Assembly (NCBI RefSeq): GCF_029338355.1
Contig: NZ_CP119802.1
Coordinates: forward strand, 1,860,001 to 1,924,000
Direction: 5' to 3'
Length of the DNA: 64,000 bases
DNA from: Halosegnis marinus
GTDB taxonomy: Archaea; Halobacteriota; Halobacteria; Halobacteriales; Haloarculaceae
A model generated the notes under the pieces. That model ran no database searches. It had not been told where the DNA came from and worked only from the letters and a program-made list of their open reading frames with translations. How positions within the stretch are numbered: the stretch's first letter is position 1; every line of letters begins with the position of its first letter. The translations under genes and the position numbers were made by a program. Positions 31,320 to 40,005 of this stretch are shown one piece after another.

Positions 31320-32756
31320 CTACGCGCCCGGATACGTGTCGGCCCACGGGTTCGCGCGCTCGAAGGCGGCCGCCACGGCCAGGAGCGACTCCTCGTCGTA
31401 GCGCCGGCCGACGACCTGCAGTCCGACGGGGAGGCCCTCGTCGGTCAGCCCCGCCGGCACGGAGACGACGGGGTGGCCGGTGACGTTGAACACCCACGGG
31501 AGCGACCAGTCCGTGAGCGTGCCGTTGGCGGGTTCGCCGGCTATCTCCGTCGGGTCCGGCTCCGAGAGCGGGAACGGGGGGACGGCGAGCGTCGGGCAGA
31601 CGAGCGCGTCGTGGTCGCCGATGGCGTCGTTCACCGCGTCGTACATCCCGGTCCGGACGACGTTCTGGACGTTGTGCTCGACGGCCTCGTGGCCCCGTCC
31701 GACGGCGACCGTCGCCTTCAGCGAGTCGGACACCTCGCAGTCGGGGGCGGCGAGGTCGACGCCGTGCTCCTCGTCGATCTCTCGCGCCAGCGTGGCGAAC
31801 TTCGCCGTCGCCTGCACGGAGAAGGCGTGGTTGAGGTCGCCCTTCGCGGGCCCCTCGACCGCGACCTCCTCGACGGTCGCGCCCGCGTCGGCGAGCGCGT
31901 CCACCGCGTCCCCGACCGCGTCGGTCACCGCCTCCTCGACGGTGAACAGGTCGAGGTCGGGCGAGTACGCGACCGATACCTCCGCCGTCGGTCGCTCCGT
32001 CGCGCCGCGGTAGTCGGCGTCGGGCGCGGGCACGGAGAACGGGTCGCCGTCGTCCGGCCCGACGAGCACGTCGAGCATCACGGCGAGGTCCTCGACCGAC
32101 CGCGCCATGGGGCCGACGACGCCCGTCGGGGTGTGCGAGGAGAAGGCGTCCGGGCGGCGCGCGCTCGGTATCAGCCCGAACGAGGGCTTCACCGAGACGA
32201 CGTGACAACAGGAGGCGGGGACGCGGAGCGACCCGCCCACGTCCGACCCCGTCGCTATCGTCGCCAGGCCGTCCGCGAGCGCCGCCGCGCTCCCGCCCGA
32301 CGACCCGCCCGCGATGCGGTCCGGGGCGAACGGGGTTCCGGTGGGGCCGACGAGTTCGTTGTCCGTGCGGGGCTTGTGGCCGAACTCGGGCGTGTTCGTC
32401 TTGCCGAGCGGCACCGCGCCCGCGGCCTCCAGCCGCTCGGTGATGAGCGCCGACTCCTCCGGCACGTGGTCGGCGAACGGCTTCGCGCCGAACGTCGTGC
32501 GGACGCCGGCCTTGTGCGCGTAGAGGTCCTTCAGCGCGAGGGGAACGCCGTGGAGCGGGCCGAGGTCCTCGCCCGCCTCCGCGGCGCGTTCGGCCTCCCG
32601 TGCGGCCTCACGCGCCTCCTCGGCGATGACGGTGATGTAGGCGTTCGTCCCGCGCGCCTCGATACGTTCGAGCATCGCGTCGACGAGCGCGACGGGCGAC
32701 AGGTCGCCGGCCTTCACCGCGTCGGCGACGGCGACGGCGCTCCGGTAGGTGTCCAT
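31320..32756 (-). CDS. Amidase (amidase-signature family)
   Basis: 478 residues. Amidase-signature catalytic triad region: the Lys in GVPLALKDLYAHK, the Ser-rich GGSSGGSAAALADG, and the nucleophile serine in TGSDVGGSLRVPA. It hydrolyses an amide bond in the cytoplasm; the substrate is unknown. GatA is unlikely because no gatB/gatC lies near and the specificity loops differ. It lies 42 bases downstream of the thioredoxin-reductase-like gene on the same strand and is convergent with the DUF5305 gene, with a six-base gap. Confidence 0.85.
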   Translation of the reverse strand: MDTYRSAVAVADAVKAGDLSPVALVDAMLERIEARGTNAYITVIAEEAREAAREAERAAEAGEDLGPLHGVPLALKDLYAHKAGVRTTFGAKPFADHVPEESALITERLEAAGAVPLGKTNTPEFGHKPRTDNELVGPTGTPFAPDRIAGGSSGGSAAALADGLATIATGSDVGGSLRVPASCCHVVSVKPSFGLIPSARRPDAFSSHTPTGVVGPMARSVEDLAVMLDVLVGPDDGDPFSVPAPDADYRGATERPTAEVSVAYSPDLDLFTVEEAVTDAVGDAVDALADAGATVEEVAVEGPAKGDLNHAFSVQATAKFATLAREIDEEHGVDLAAPDCEVSDSLKATVAVGRGHEAVEHNVQNVVRTGMYDAVNDAIGDHDALVCPTLAVPPFPLSEPDPTEIAGEPANGTLTDWSLPWVFNVTGHPVVSVPAGLTDEGLPVGLQVVGRRYDEESLLAVAAAFERANPWADTYPGA

Positions 32757-32798
32757 GGCCGTCGCTCTCGGCGGAGGGAGTAAAGAGATGCGGGGCGC

Positions 32799-33857
32799 TC
32801 AGTCGTCCGCGGGTTCGGGCTCGCCCTCCTCGACGGGCGGCGCGGCCGCGTTCGCGTTGTGCTCGCGGGCCCGCTCGCGGAGGCGGTCGGAGACGCCGGG
32901 GGCGGCGCCCTCGGGGGCCGAGCCGCCGTGTTCGTCGAGCTCCTCGACGGACATCGGGAACGTCCGCAGGTCGTAGTGGTTCTGGATGCCGCAGCGCGCG
33001 CCCTCGCCCATCGCGGTGGGAATCTGGTTGTGGCCGGGCGTCACGTCGCCGACGGCGAAGACCCCGTCCGCCGAGGTCTGCCCGTGGTCGTCCACGGCGA
33101 TGGTGCCGTCGTCGTTCAGCTCCGCGCCGAGCGACTCGGCGAGCGCCGTGTTGTAGTCGCTCCCGTACATCGGGAAGCCGCCGCGGAACTCCCGTGTCGT
33201 GCCGTCCGCGAAGGTGAACGACTCCAGCCAGCCGTCCTCGCCCTTCTCCATGGACTCGATCTCCTCGTGGACGACCTCGACGGGGTGGCCGTCGAGCTGG
33301 CGCTGCGTCTCCTCGGACCACTCCGGCTCGTCGCCGCGCGTCAGCAGGCTCACCTCGTCGGTGAAGTTGAGCATTATCATGGCGACCGCGGCGGCCGACT
33401 CGCCGACGCCCATCACGAAGACGGGCTGGTCCACGAACATGTACGCGTCGCAGTGGAGACACCAGTGGAGCCCGCGGCCCGTGCGCGGTAGCGGCGGGTC
33501 CGGGCGCACGTCCGAGAAGCCCGTCGCGAGCACGACGTGCTCGGTGACGACCTCGACGTTCCCGGCGGTCACGTCGAAGCGGCCGTCCTCGCGCCGCTCG
33601 ATGTCGCTCACGAAGTCCTGGTGGTAGTCGGCGCCGTACTCCTCGATCTGCTCGCGCGCCGTCTGGAGGAACTCGTTGCCCGACACCTCCTCGGGGACGC
33701 CGATGACGTTGTGGGTGTCGAGCATCATCGCCGCGCGGCCGCCGCCGCGGTTTATCATCGCGGTGTCGTGGCCCAGCCGCGTCGTGTACAGCGCGGTCGT
33801 GAGTCCGGCGGGGCCGCCCCCGACGACCGTGACCTCGTACTCCGGAGTGTCGGACAT
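32799..33857 (-). CDS. Thioredoxin-reductase-like FAD/NAD(P)-binding oxidoreductase
   Basis: 352 residues. FAD motif VTVVGGGPAGLTTALYT at the start, redox-type CxxC in HWCLHCDAYMF (residues about 133-143, the position of the TrxB disulfide), an NAD(P) fold with GVGESAAAVAM replacing the usual GGGDSA, and the C-terminal FAD motif GVFAVGDVTPGHNQ. A ~50-residue acidic tail is added. It resembles the ferredoxin/TrxR-like flavoproteins of haloarchaea; the physiological acceptor is unknown. GAGTTATGCG about 27 bases upstream suggests its own promoter. Confidence 0.82.
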   Translation of the reverse strand: MSDTPEYEVTVVGGGPAGLTTALYTTRLGHDTAMINRGGGRAAMMLDTHNVIGVPEEVSGNEFLQTAREQIEEYGADYHQDFVSDIERREDGRFDVTAGNVEVVTEHVVLATGFSDVRPDPPLPRTGRGLHWCLHCDAYMFVDQPVFVMGVGESAAAVAMIMLNFTDEVSLLTRGDEPEWSEETQRQLDGHPVEVVHEEIESMEKGEDGWLESFTFADGTTREFRGGFPMYGSDYNTALAESLGAELNDDGTIAVDDHGQTSADGVFAVGDVTPGHNQIPTAMGEGARCGIQNHYDLRTFPMSVEELDEHGGSAPEGAAPGVSDRLRERAREHNANAAAPPVEEGEPEPADD

Positions 33858-33917
33858 ACCCGACCTAACGGCGCGCGACGCATAACTCCCATGTGAGCCG
33901 GAGGTAACCGCGGGTAA

Positions 33918-34289
33918 CTACCCGCGCTCGGCCTCCAGTTCGGCGAGCGTGTCCGGGGTGTCGAGCAGGCGGTCGAGCCGCGCGTCGAACTCCGCGTCGT
34001 CGATGTCGCCGTCGGCGTAGCGCCGCTTCAGCGTCTCGACGGGGTCCGCCCCGGGGGTCGGTTCCGGCTCCGAGTCGTCGTCGACCATCCCCATCGCGTC
34101 GCGCCAGAAGGCCTCGTCGTCGGACAGCGTGTCGAGGAAGGAGCCCCACACGAGCAGGTAGAACAGCCAGAACCAGAACCCGCTCGTCGTGAGCGCGCCG
34201 GCGAGCAGGCCGGCGACGCCCACCGCGGCGAGGCCGACGGCGATGACGTGCGCCAGATACGAGTCCACGAGCCGGTCCGAATCGACCAT
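33918..34289 (-). CDS. Small membrane protein with C-terminal SHOCT-like motif
   Basis: 123 residues. Two adjacent hydrophobic segments (residues about 10-50) and a C-terminal helix pair VETLKRRYADGDIDDAEFDARLDRLLD, the SHOCT oligomerisation motif often found in short haloarchaeal membrane proteins. The ATG at 34289 is preferred over the one at 34316 because TTTATG (34314-34319) then falls at the TATA position. Confidence 0.75.
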   Translation of the reverse strand: MVDSDRLVDSYLAHVIAVGLAAVGVAGLLAGALTTSGFWFWLFYLLVWGSFLDTLSDDEAFWRDAMGMVDDDSEPEPTPGADPVETLKRRYADGDIDDAEFDARLDRLLDTPDTLAELEAERG

Positions 34290-34364
34290 GCCGACCGCTT
34301 CGCCGCTCCCGGGCATAAACACGGCGCGTCCGCTCCCGGTACGGGGAGCTTTACATCCACAGTC

Positions 34365-34489
34365 TCTCCCTGTATAACCGGTGTGGTCCGTTCGTCGAAG
34401 GCGAGACACTATACGTACGCAGTCCCTAGTGACGACCGACCCTGCGGATTCGGGGGGCGTCGCCCCCACCAGGGACGAGGGATACCACA
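34365..34489 (+). promoter_or_regulatory. Leader with tight GC hairpin before DUF7110-like gene
   Basis: TATA-like TGTATAACC (34371-34379) and ACTATACG (34407-34414) lie far upstream of the ATG at 34490, so the mRNA has a leader of roughly 50-90 bases, unusual in haloarchaea. The leader contains GGGGGC-GTC-GCCCCC (34453-34467), a six-pair stem with a three-base loop, then AGGGACGAGGG as possible ribosome-binding sequence. Confidence 0.45.
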
Positions 34490-35122
34490 ATGACAAGCCG
34501 CGTATTCAGACTCCACTCGACGCTCGAACTCCCGCTCGACGACGTTCATCGCTTCTTCGACGAGGAGGTCGAGCTCCCCGTGGAGATAGAGGACGTCGAG
34601 ATAACGCGACGGAACAACACGCTCATCATCAAGGCCGTCTCGGCCGAGGACAACATCTCGAAGTACACGCCGACGGCCCAGCTGAAGGCCAGCGTGACGG
34701 AGAACCGCGTGTACGAGAACGAGGACGGCGAGTGGGTGGAGGAGCCGCCCGAGGAGACGGAGCCGAGCTTCGGCGGCGGCGACGACGGCGAGGGCCCCTC
34801 GTGGGGCTCGCTCGCGGCCGCCGAGGAGGAGGAGCCGGAGATCAACTCCAAGCTCCGCGAGTACGCCTGCTTCAAGGGCGACCGCGAGACGGTGCTCCAG
34901 AACACCGCCCTGCAGTATCCCATGTTCGAGGTGCTGTGTGACCTCGCGCGCTTCGCCGGCCGCGGCGAACTCACCGCCATCGCGGCGGTCGACGACGAGC
35001 TCGAAGCCCACCGCATCGTGGAGGGCGAGGACCGCGCCGCCACCATCGAGATCGTCGAGGACCCCCGCGAGCGGGACGCCGACCACGCCGTGCAGTGGCG
35101 CGACAACAAGTTCATCAACTGA
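34490..35122 (+). CDS. Haloarchaeal conserved protein (DUF7110-like)
   Basis: 210 residues, soluble and highly acidic. The N-terminal part TSRVFRLHSTLELPLDDVHRFFDEE and the basic EITRRNNTLIIKAVS strand precede an acidic/Gly linker (residues about 85-125). A C-terminal domain contains REYACFKGDRETVLQNTALQYPMFEVLCDLARFA. I recognise it only as a conserved haloarchaeal protein. Its long structured leader and terminator-like hairpin downstream suggest a well-expressed single-gene unit. Function unknown. Confidence 0.7.
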   Translation: MTSRVFRLHSTLELPLDDVHRFFDEEVELPVEIEDVEITRRNNTLIIKAVSAEDNISKYTPTAQLKASVTENRVYENEDGEWVEEPPEETEPSFGGGDDGEGPSWGSLAAAEEEEPEINSKLREYACFKGDRETVLQNTALQYPMFEVLCDLARFAGRGELTAIAAVDDELEAHRIVEGEDRAATIEIVEDPRERDADHAVQWRDNKFIN

Positions 35123-35160
35123 ATCCCCTCCGTTCTCGCGTTCCCCGTCCCGACAGCGAC

Positions 35161-35199
35161 GGGTCGTGCGCGCGGGCGCGCGACCCGCCCCTCGTTTTC
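35161..35199 (+). terminator. Hairpin terminator-like structure after DUF7110-like gene
   Basis: GGGTCGTGCGC (35161-35171), loop GCGG, GCGCGCGACCC (35176-35186): an 11-pair stem with one G-U, followed by CCCCTCGTTTTCGG. Archaeal termination mainly needs T tracts, so the short TTTT may be the active part. The hairpin could instead protect the mRNA 3' end. Confidence 0.5.
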
Positions 35200-35296
35200 G
35201 GTTCGTTGTCTCGCCCCGTTCCGCCCTGTGACGGCCTCTCACCCGGCTCCGCATCCACAAGGGCTTTGAGACGGTAATGAGATATAATTAGCCGAG

Positions 35297-36268
35297 ATGA
35301 GCCAGTTCCCGGACTACGTGGACGTCGATTACACGGACGGCGAGGGCGAGTCCCCCGACGACTACCCGAGCATCGAGCACAAGCTCGAGAAGGCGCTGGA
35401 GGTCGTCGAGACCGGCCTGCGCGAGTACGAGAACCCCGCGGTGATGTGGACCGGCGGGAAGGACTCGACGCTGACGCTGTACTTCGTGAAGGAGGTCGTC
35501 GAGCGGTACGACGACCTCGAACTGCCGCCGACGGTGTTCATCGACCACTTCCAGCACTTCGACGAGCTGATGGACTTCGTCGAGCACTGGGCCGACGAGT
35601 GGGACCTCGAAGTCGTGTACGCGCGCAACACCGACGTGGGCGACTACGTGGACGAGAACGGGCTCACCCCCGGCGACGACATCCCCATCGACGCGCTCTC
35701 CGAGCACAACCAACACCACGTGCGGAACATCCTGGAGTACGAGGAGGAGTCGTTCCCGTTCCTGCTCGACACCTACGTCGGGAACCACCTCCTGAAGACC
35801 GTCGCGCTCAACGACGCGCTGGAGGAGTACGACATCGACGGCATCATCTCCGGCATCCGCTGGGACGAACAGGAGGCGCGCGCCGACGAGACGTTCTTCT
35901 CGCCCCGCCACGACCCGGACATCTACCCGCCCCACGACCGCATCCAGCCCATCCTGCAGTTCAAGGAGGCGGACGTGTGGGACGCCTTCTGGTACTTCGT
36001 CGTCCCGGAGACGGTCGAGGGCTACCCGGAGGACGGCTACGTGCCGCAGGACTACGACGACCTGCCGAACGGGCTGACCCACGAGGACATCCCCGTCTCG
36101 CCCAAGTACTTCGCCGGGTTCCGCTCGCTCGGCTCCGAGATATCGACCGACAAGTCCGCCGACGAGCCCGCGTGGCTCCAGGACATGGAGAACACGACCG
36201 AGCGCGCCGGCCGCGCCCAGGACAAGGAGGACCTGATGGAGCGGCTGCGCGACCTCGGCTACATGTAG
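35297..36268 (+). CDS. CysD-like PP-loop protein (sulfate adenylyltransferase small-subunit / PAPS reductase superfamily)
   Basis: 323 residues. The PP-loop WTGGKDSTLTLYF (residues about 50-62) binds ATP. The later motifs match CysD rather than PAPS reductase: SGIRWDEQEARADETFFSPR (CysD GxRRDEExxRA), GFRSLGSEIS (RTLGC-like) and the C-terminal TERAGRAQDKEDLMERLRDLGYM. The protein has no cysteine at all, so it cannot be a PAPS/APS reductase with the catalytic ECGLH. No cysN is beside it. A sulfate-activation or other adenylation role is inference. Confidence 0.75.
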   Translation: MSQFPDYVDVDYTDGEGESPDDYPSIEHKLEKALEVVETGLREYENPAVMWTGGKDSTLTLYFVKEVVERYDDLELPPTVFIDHFQHFDELMDFVEHWADEWDLEVVYARNTDVGDYVDENGLTPGDDIPIDALSEHNQHHVRNILEYEEESFPFLLDTYVGNHLLKTVALNDALEEYDIDGIISGIRWDEQEARADETFFSPRHDPDIYPPHDRIQPILQFKEADVWDAFWYFVVPETVEGYPEDGYVPQDYDDLPNGLTHEDIPVSPKYFAGFRSLGSEISTDKSADEPAWLQDMENTTERAGRAQDKEDLMERLRDLGYM

Positions 36269-36344
36269 GGTCGGCCCCTCGCTTTTCCTCTCCGTTCTCT
36301 CTCCCTCTCTCCCGTTTCCGCCCGTCGCGAGCCCCCGGCTCGCC
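36269..36344 (+). terminator. Polypyrimidine tract after the CysD-like gene
   Basis: From 36277 to about 36324 the + strand is almost only C and T (CTTTTCCTCTCC, CTCTCTCCCTCTCTCCC), with a TTTT at 36286-36289. Such T/C-rich tracts are the usual archaeal transcription terminators. It lies between two convergent genes. Confidence 0.5.
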
Positions 36345-36542
36345 TCAGGCCGTCCCCGCGCGGTGTTCGCCGTAGCGCGCCCCCAGCGCGAGACACACCA
36401 GCCCGAAGACGAGCATCGACGGCGCGACCATCATCAGTATCGTCCCCGTCGCCATCGGTATCGGGGCGAGTATCAGCGCGACGACACAGACGGCGACGAA
36501 CGCGACGAACGCCGCGGCCGTGGTGGTTCGGTCGAACTCCAT
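36345..36542 (-). CDS. Small two-helix membrane protein
   Basis: 65 residues, with hydrophobic helices at about 8-28 and 31-55 and a short charged tail (YGEHRAG). It begins MEFDRTTTAAAFVAFVAVC. Similar short proteins are common in Halobacteria, with no known function. The codon bias is that of the flanking genes, which supports it as real. It is divergent from the next gene. Confidence 0.6.
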   Translation of the reverse strand: MEFDRTTTAAAFVAFVAVCVVALILAPIPMATGTILMMVAPSMLVFGLVCLALGARYGEHRAGTA

Positions 36543-36619
36543 GCCCGGCGTACGGGCGCGACGGCCAAATACGCCGCGGCGGGGCCAACTGTCTTGACCG
36601 GGCCGCCCCTACGGAGGGT

Positions 36620-37501
36620 GTGCGCGTACTCGTCGTCGGTGCCACGGGGTTCGTAGGCGAACGGCTGGTCGCGACGCTGGCGGAGGCCGGCCACGAGGTG
36701 GTCGCGTTCTCGCGCAGCGCCGGGGACACCGACTGGCCCGACGGCGTCGAGCCGTTCGAGGGCGACCTCGGCGACCCGGCCTCGCTCGGGGGATTGTGCG
36801 AGGGCGTCGACGCCGCCTACTACCTCATCCACTCGCTGACGGCCGAGGACTTCGCCGAGCGCGACCGCCGGTACGCGGCGCGCTTCCGCGACATCGCCAC
36901 CGGGGCCGGCGTGGACCGCGTCGTCTATCTCTCGGGCATCAGCGGCGACGAGGGGGACCTCTCGCCGCACCTCGCCTCGCGGCGCGAGGTCGAGGGGGTG
37001 CTCGCGGGCGGCAGCTACGACCTCACCGTTCTCCGGGCGGCCATCATCGTCGGCCCCGAGAGCGCGAGCTTCCGCATCGTGGACGACCTCACCGACCGCC
37101 TCCCGGTGATGGTCGTCCCGAAGTGGGTGAACACCCCGTGTCAGCCCGTCGCCGTCGAGGACGCCATCGCCTACCTCGTCGGCGTGCTCGACGCCGAGGG
37201 GACGCGCGGCGGCACCTACGACATCGGCGCGTCGGAGGTGTGGTCGTACGCCCGACTGATGCGCGAGACGGCCGCGCGGAAGGGCCGGCGCGTCCTCATC
37301 GTCCCCGTCCCCGTCATGTCGCCGGAGCTCTCCTCGCACTGGCTGCGGCTCACGACGGACGTGCAGTTCCCCGTGGCGCGGGCGCTCGTGAGCAGCATGC
37401 GTCACCCGGTCACCGTCGACCCGGACCGGGACCTCCAGAACGTCGTCCCCGTCGAGCGGACCTCAATCGGGGAGGCTATCGCCCGCGCCGTCTCCGTCTG
37501 A
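36620..37501 (+). CDS. NAD(P)-binding protein, atypical SDR / NmrA-like
   Basis: 293 residues from a GTG. The N-terminal nucleotide-binding motif is VVGATGFVGERLV, with FEGDLGD and the DRVVYLSGISGD strand of atypical short-chain dehydrogenases. The active-site Tyr-x3-Lys is not evident, as in NmrA/complex-I-39-kDa-type members. It ends with a C-terminal TSIGEAI helix. It may act on lipids or quinones or serve as a regulator; the substrate is unknown. The 3' end overlaps the convergent gene by 39 bases. Confidence 0.78.
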   Translation: MRVLVVGATGFVGERLVATLAEAGHEVVAFSRSAGDTDWPDGVEPFEGDLGDPASLGGLCEGVDAAYYLIHSLTAEDFAERDRRYAARFRDIATGAGVDRVVYLSGISGDEGDLSPHLASRREVEGVLAGGSYDLTVLRAAIIVGPESASFRIVDDLTDRLPVMVVPKWVNTPCQPVAVEDAIAYLVGVLDAEGTRGGTYDIGASEVWSYARLMRETAARKGRRVLIVPVPVMSPELSSHWLRLTTDVQFPVARALVSSMRHPVTVDPDRDLQNVVPVERTSIGEAIARAVSV

Positions 37502-37915
37502 CTCCCGGACCGGAATCGCGGTGCCCTGCCCGCGGAGCCGCGGCAACAGCCCGCGCGCCTCCTCGGTGAGCCGGAAGCTCCCGTCGAGGTCGGCCGGCTC
37601 CTGTCCGTGGAGCAGTCGGCCCATCGGCCCGGCGGCGCGGCCGTAGAGCCGTTCGACGCGCGCGGCGAGGCGGTCGCCCGCGCCGTGGTCGCGCAGCAGC
37701 CGTGCCAGCGTCCGCCCGCCGGCGTGGACCTCCTCGTCGTCCACGAGGAGGAAGGCGAACGGGCGCGCGTCGAACTGAGCGTCGAGGAAGCGCTGTGCGG
37801 CGTCGGTCTGCCAGCCGACGACCCGGACCGAGTCGAGCCGCGACCCGACGGCCCGCGCGACGGCGCGGAACAGCCGCCGCCGGCCGTCGTAGATGAGGAC
37901 CGAGTCGCGTTCCAT
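37463..37915 (-). CDS. DCC (DUF393)-like protein without the cysteine pair
   Basis: 150 residues. The start SVLIYDGRRRLFRAVARAV and the middle VVGWQTDAAQRFLDAQF / AFLLVDDEEVHAGGRTLARLLR follow the thioredoxin-like DCC/DUF393 family. Where those have YDGDCPLC, here the residues are YDGRRRLF, so the redox cysteines are gone. The role is therefore probably non-redox. It lies 45 bases downstream of a membrane protein gene on the same strand, possibly cotranscribed. Confidence 0.6.
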   Translation of the reverse strand: MERDSVLIYDGRRRLFRAVARAVGSRLDSVRVVGWQTDAAQRFLDAQFDARPFAFLLVDDEEVHAGGRTLARLLRDHGAGDRLAARVERLYGRAAGPMGRLLHGQEPADLDGSFRLTEEARGLLPRLRGQGTAIPVRESDGDGAGDSLPD

Positions 37916-37960
37916 ACCCGAACCAGGGACGCCAGCGGCTTGAGGCCCGCGGTCGCGGCC

Positions 37961-38728
37961 CTACTCGTCGTCGCCGTCGTCGTCCTTCGGGCGGACCACG
38001 TCGGCGAGCGAGACGACGATGCCGAGCAGCCACCCGACCGGCACGGCGATGGCGAACCACATGATGACGTACGCGACCCCTTCGAGGTCGTAGCTCGCGC
38101 GGAGGAACCGCGAGAGCCGCCGGGGGGCGACGTTGTCGAGGAAGTACTGCGCGAGGTCGAGGCTCCCCGGGAGGACCGCGTTCGCCACGGTCGGCGAGTA
38201 CAGCGCCGCGACGACCGGCGGGAGGAACAGCGCCGTCATCGCGAACGGGTAGGCGAACAACACGGTGACTGGGCGGCCGTCGAGCCGGAGGAAGCCGTAC
38301 GCGAGCAGACTGGCGACGACGGCCGTGACGGAGGCGGCGGCGACGGCGAAGAAGCCCTCCGCGGTCGCGCCGAACCGGAAGCGCGCGACGACGGTGAGCG
38401 CGCCCCAGACCACGACGGCGAGCAGGAGCGTCCCCACGGCGCCGATGCGGGTGACGCCGCTGTCGATACGCCGGGTGTAGAAGCGGGTCGCGAAGCCGAG
38501 CAGGGCGAGCGGGTACAACACCGCGATGAGCGGGACGCCGATTGCGCTCCAGACGCGGTACTTGATCTTGTCCGCCGTCGACGTCGGCTTCCACTTGCCG
38601 AGCACGGAGTGTGCGCGTCCGCGCTGTCGCGGGAACAGCACCTGCATCCACGACTCGTGGAGGGCGACGACGTCGACCTTGATGCCGTCGAGTATCCCGT
38701 CGCGCTCGCGCCCCTGCCCGGCTGCCAT
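37961..38728 (-). CDS. Haloarchaeal multi-pass membrane protein
   Basis: 255 residues. A soluble start (KVDVVALHESWMQVLFPRQRGRAHSVLGKWKP) precedes about five or six hydrophobic helices, and an acidic tail (DDDGDDE) ends it. The start recurs in conserved haloarchaeal membrane proteins, but I cannot assign a function. It is upstream of the DCC-like gene and downstream of tfb on the same strand, with a 100-base gap from the tfb stop. Confidence 0.65.
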   Translation of the reverse strand: MAAGQGRERDGILDGIKVDVVALHESWMQVLFPRQRGRAHSVLGKWKPTSTADKIKYRVWSAIGVPLIAVLYPLALLGFATRFYTRRIDSGVTRIGAVGTLLLAVVVWGALTVVARFRFGATAEGFFAVAAASVTAVVASLLAYGFLRLDGRPVTVLFAYPFAMTALFLPPVVAALYSPTVANAVLPGSLDLAQYFLDNVAPRRLSRFLRASYDLEGVAYVIMWFAIAVPVGWLLGIVVSLADVVRPKDDDGDDE

Positions 38729-38831
38729 GCCCGATACGACCGCCCGGGTTCACGTGAACCTTCCGGCCCGGACCGGGCGACGGCGCGGCCGCTCGCGGGC
38801 TCGAACGCGGGACGGAGAAGGAACGGCCGGC

Positions 38832-39785
38832 TCAGGCCATCGGGAGGCCCTGCTCGGCCTCCAGCAGTTCGTGGTAGCGGTTGCGGATGGTGACCTCGGA
38901 GATGTCCGCCACCTCGCTCACCGCCGCCTGCGTGGTCTTCTCGTTCGTCAGGAGCGCGGCGGCGTAGACGGCCGCGGCCGCGAGGCCGACCGGCGACTTG
39001 CCGGAGTGGACGCCCTGCTCCTTCGCGTTGCGGAGCAGTTTGCGCGCACGGTTCTCCGCCTCGTCGGAGAGGCCGAGCGAGGAGGCGAAGCGGGGGACGT
39101 AGCTCTCGGGGTCGGCCGGGGCGACTTCGAGGCCGAGTTCGCGGACGACGTAGCGGTAGGTGCGGGCTATCTCGTCCTTCTCGACGCGCGAGACGTCGGT
39201 TATCTCGTCGAGGCTCCGGGGGACGCCGGCCTGCCGGGCGGCGGCGTAGACGGCGGAGGTGGAGACGCCCTCGATGGAGCGGCCGGGCAGGAGGTTCTCG
39301 TCGAGCGCGCGGCGGTAGATGACGGAGGCCGTCTCGCGGACGTTCTCCGGCAGCCCCAGCGCGGAGGCCATGCGGTCGATTTCCCCGAGCGCCTGCTTGA
39401 GGTTGCGCTCCTTGGAGTCGCGGGTGCGGAAGCGCTCGTTCCACTTGCGCAGCCGCTGCATCTTCTGGCGCTGGTTCGACGAGAGGGAGTTTCCGTAGGC
39501 GTCCTGGTCCCGCCAGTCGATGTTCGTCGAGAGCCCCTTGTCGTGCATCATGTTCGTCGTGGGCGCGCCGACGCGGGACTTCTTGTCCTTCTCCGCGGAG
39601 TCGAACGCGCGCCACTCCGGCCCGCGGTCGATGTTGTCCTCGTCCACGACGAGGCCGCAGTCCTCGCAGATGATCTCGTTCGAGCCGCTGGTGGAGAGGT
39701 CGCCGCCGCACTCGGGGCAGCCGGTCGTCTCCTCTCGTTCCTGTTCCGTCTCGTCGGTCGGTCGGGTGCGAAGGTGGTCGCTCAT
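38832..39785 (-). CDS. tfb: Transcription initiation factor IIB (TFB)
   Basis: 317 residues. An N-terminal zinc ribbon (Cys23, Cys26, Cys40, Cys43) is followed by the B-finger/linker (GPEWRAFDSAEKDKKSRVGAP). Two cyclin-like repeats come next (about 115-210 and 215-310), the first with LPGRSIEGVSTSAVYAAARQ, the second with GKSPVGLAAAAVYAAAL and a C-terminal helix-turn-helix VSEVADISEVTIRNRY that reads the BRE. TFB bridges TBP and RNA polymerase. Haloarchaea usually carry several TFBs; which one this is cannot be read here. The leader is probably about 65-70 bases. Confidence 0.95.
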   Translation of the reverse strand: MSDHLRTRPTDETEQEREETTGCPECGGDLSTSGSNEIICEDCGLVVDEDNIDRGPEWRAFDSAEKDKKSRVGAPTTNMMHDKGLSTNIDWRDQDAYGNSLSSNQRQKMQRLRKWNERFRTRDSKERNLKQALGEIDRMASALGLPENVRETASVIYRRALDENLLPGRSIEGVSTSAVYAAARQAGVPRSLDEITDVSRVEKDEIARTYRYVVRELGLEVAPADPESYVPRFASSLGLSDEAENRARKLLRNAKEQGVHSGKSPVGLAAAAVYAAALLTNEKTTQAAVSEVADISEVTIRNRYHELLEAEQGLPMA

Positions 39786-40005
39786 GGGTCTGGGTGAGTC
39801 GGCAGGGGCTACCGGGGGTCGGACGGGACCGCAAAAGCCCGGGTAGCGAACGCTTGGCTCGGCTTCGCGGAATCACCGTATAAGCGTGACGGTCCGCGGA
39901 CGACAGAACGGCAGTATTCGCCGCTTACGGCCCCTGTAACCCGGGAGTACAACGCCGTGATGGGCGAGTACCAACGACCAAATCCCCCGCGGCCCGAACG
40001 GGGGT
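39786..40005. promoter_or_regulatory. Divergent tfb / DUF84 upstream region
   Basis: 220 bases with no gene. For tfb (leftward) the best TATA candidate is CTTATACGG (39876-39884), about 95 bases before the ATG, with a weaker GCTTTTGC nearer (about 39832-39839). For the rightward gene ACCAAATCC (39977-39985) is about 25 bases before the ATG at 40006. Confidence 0.4.
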
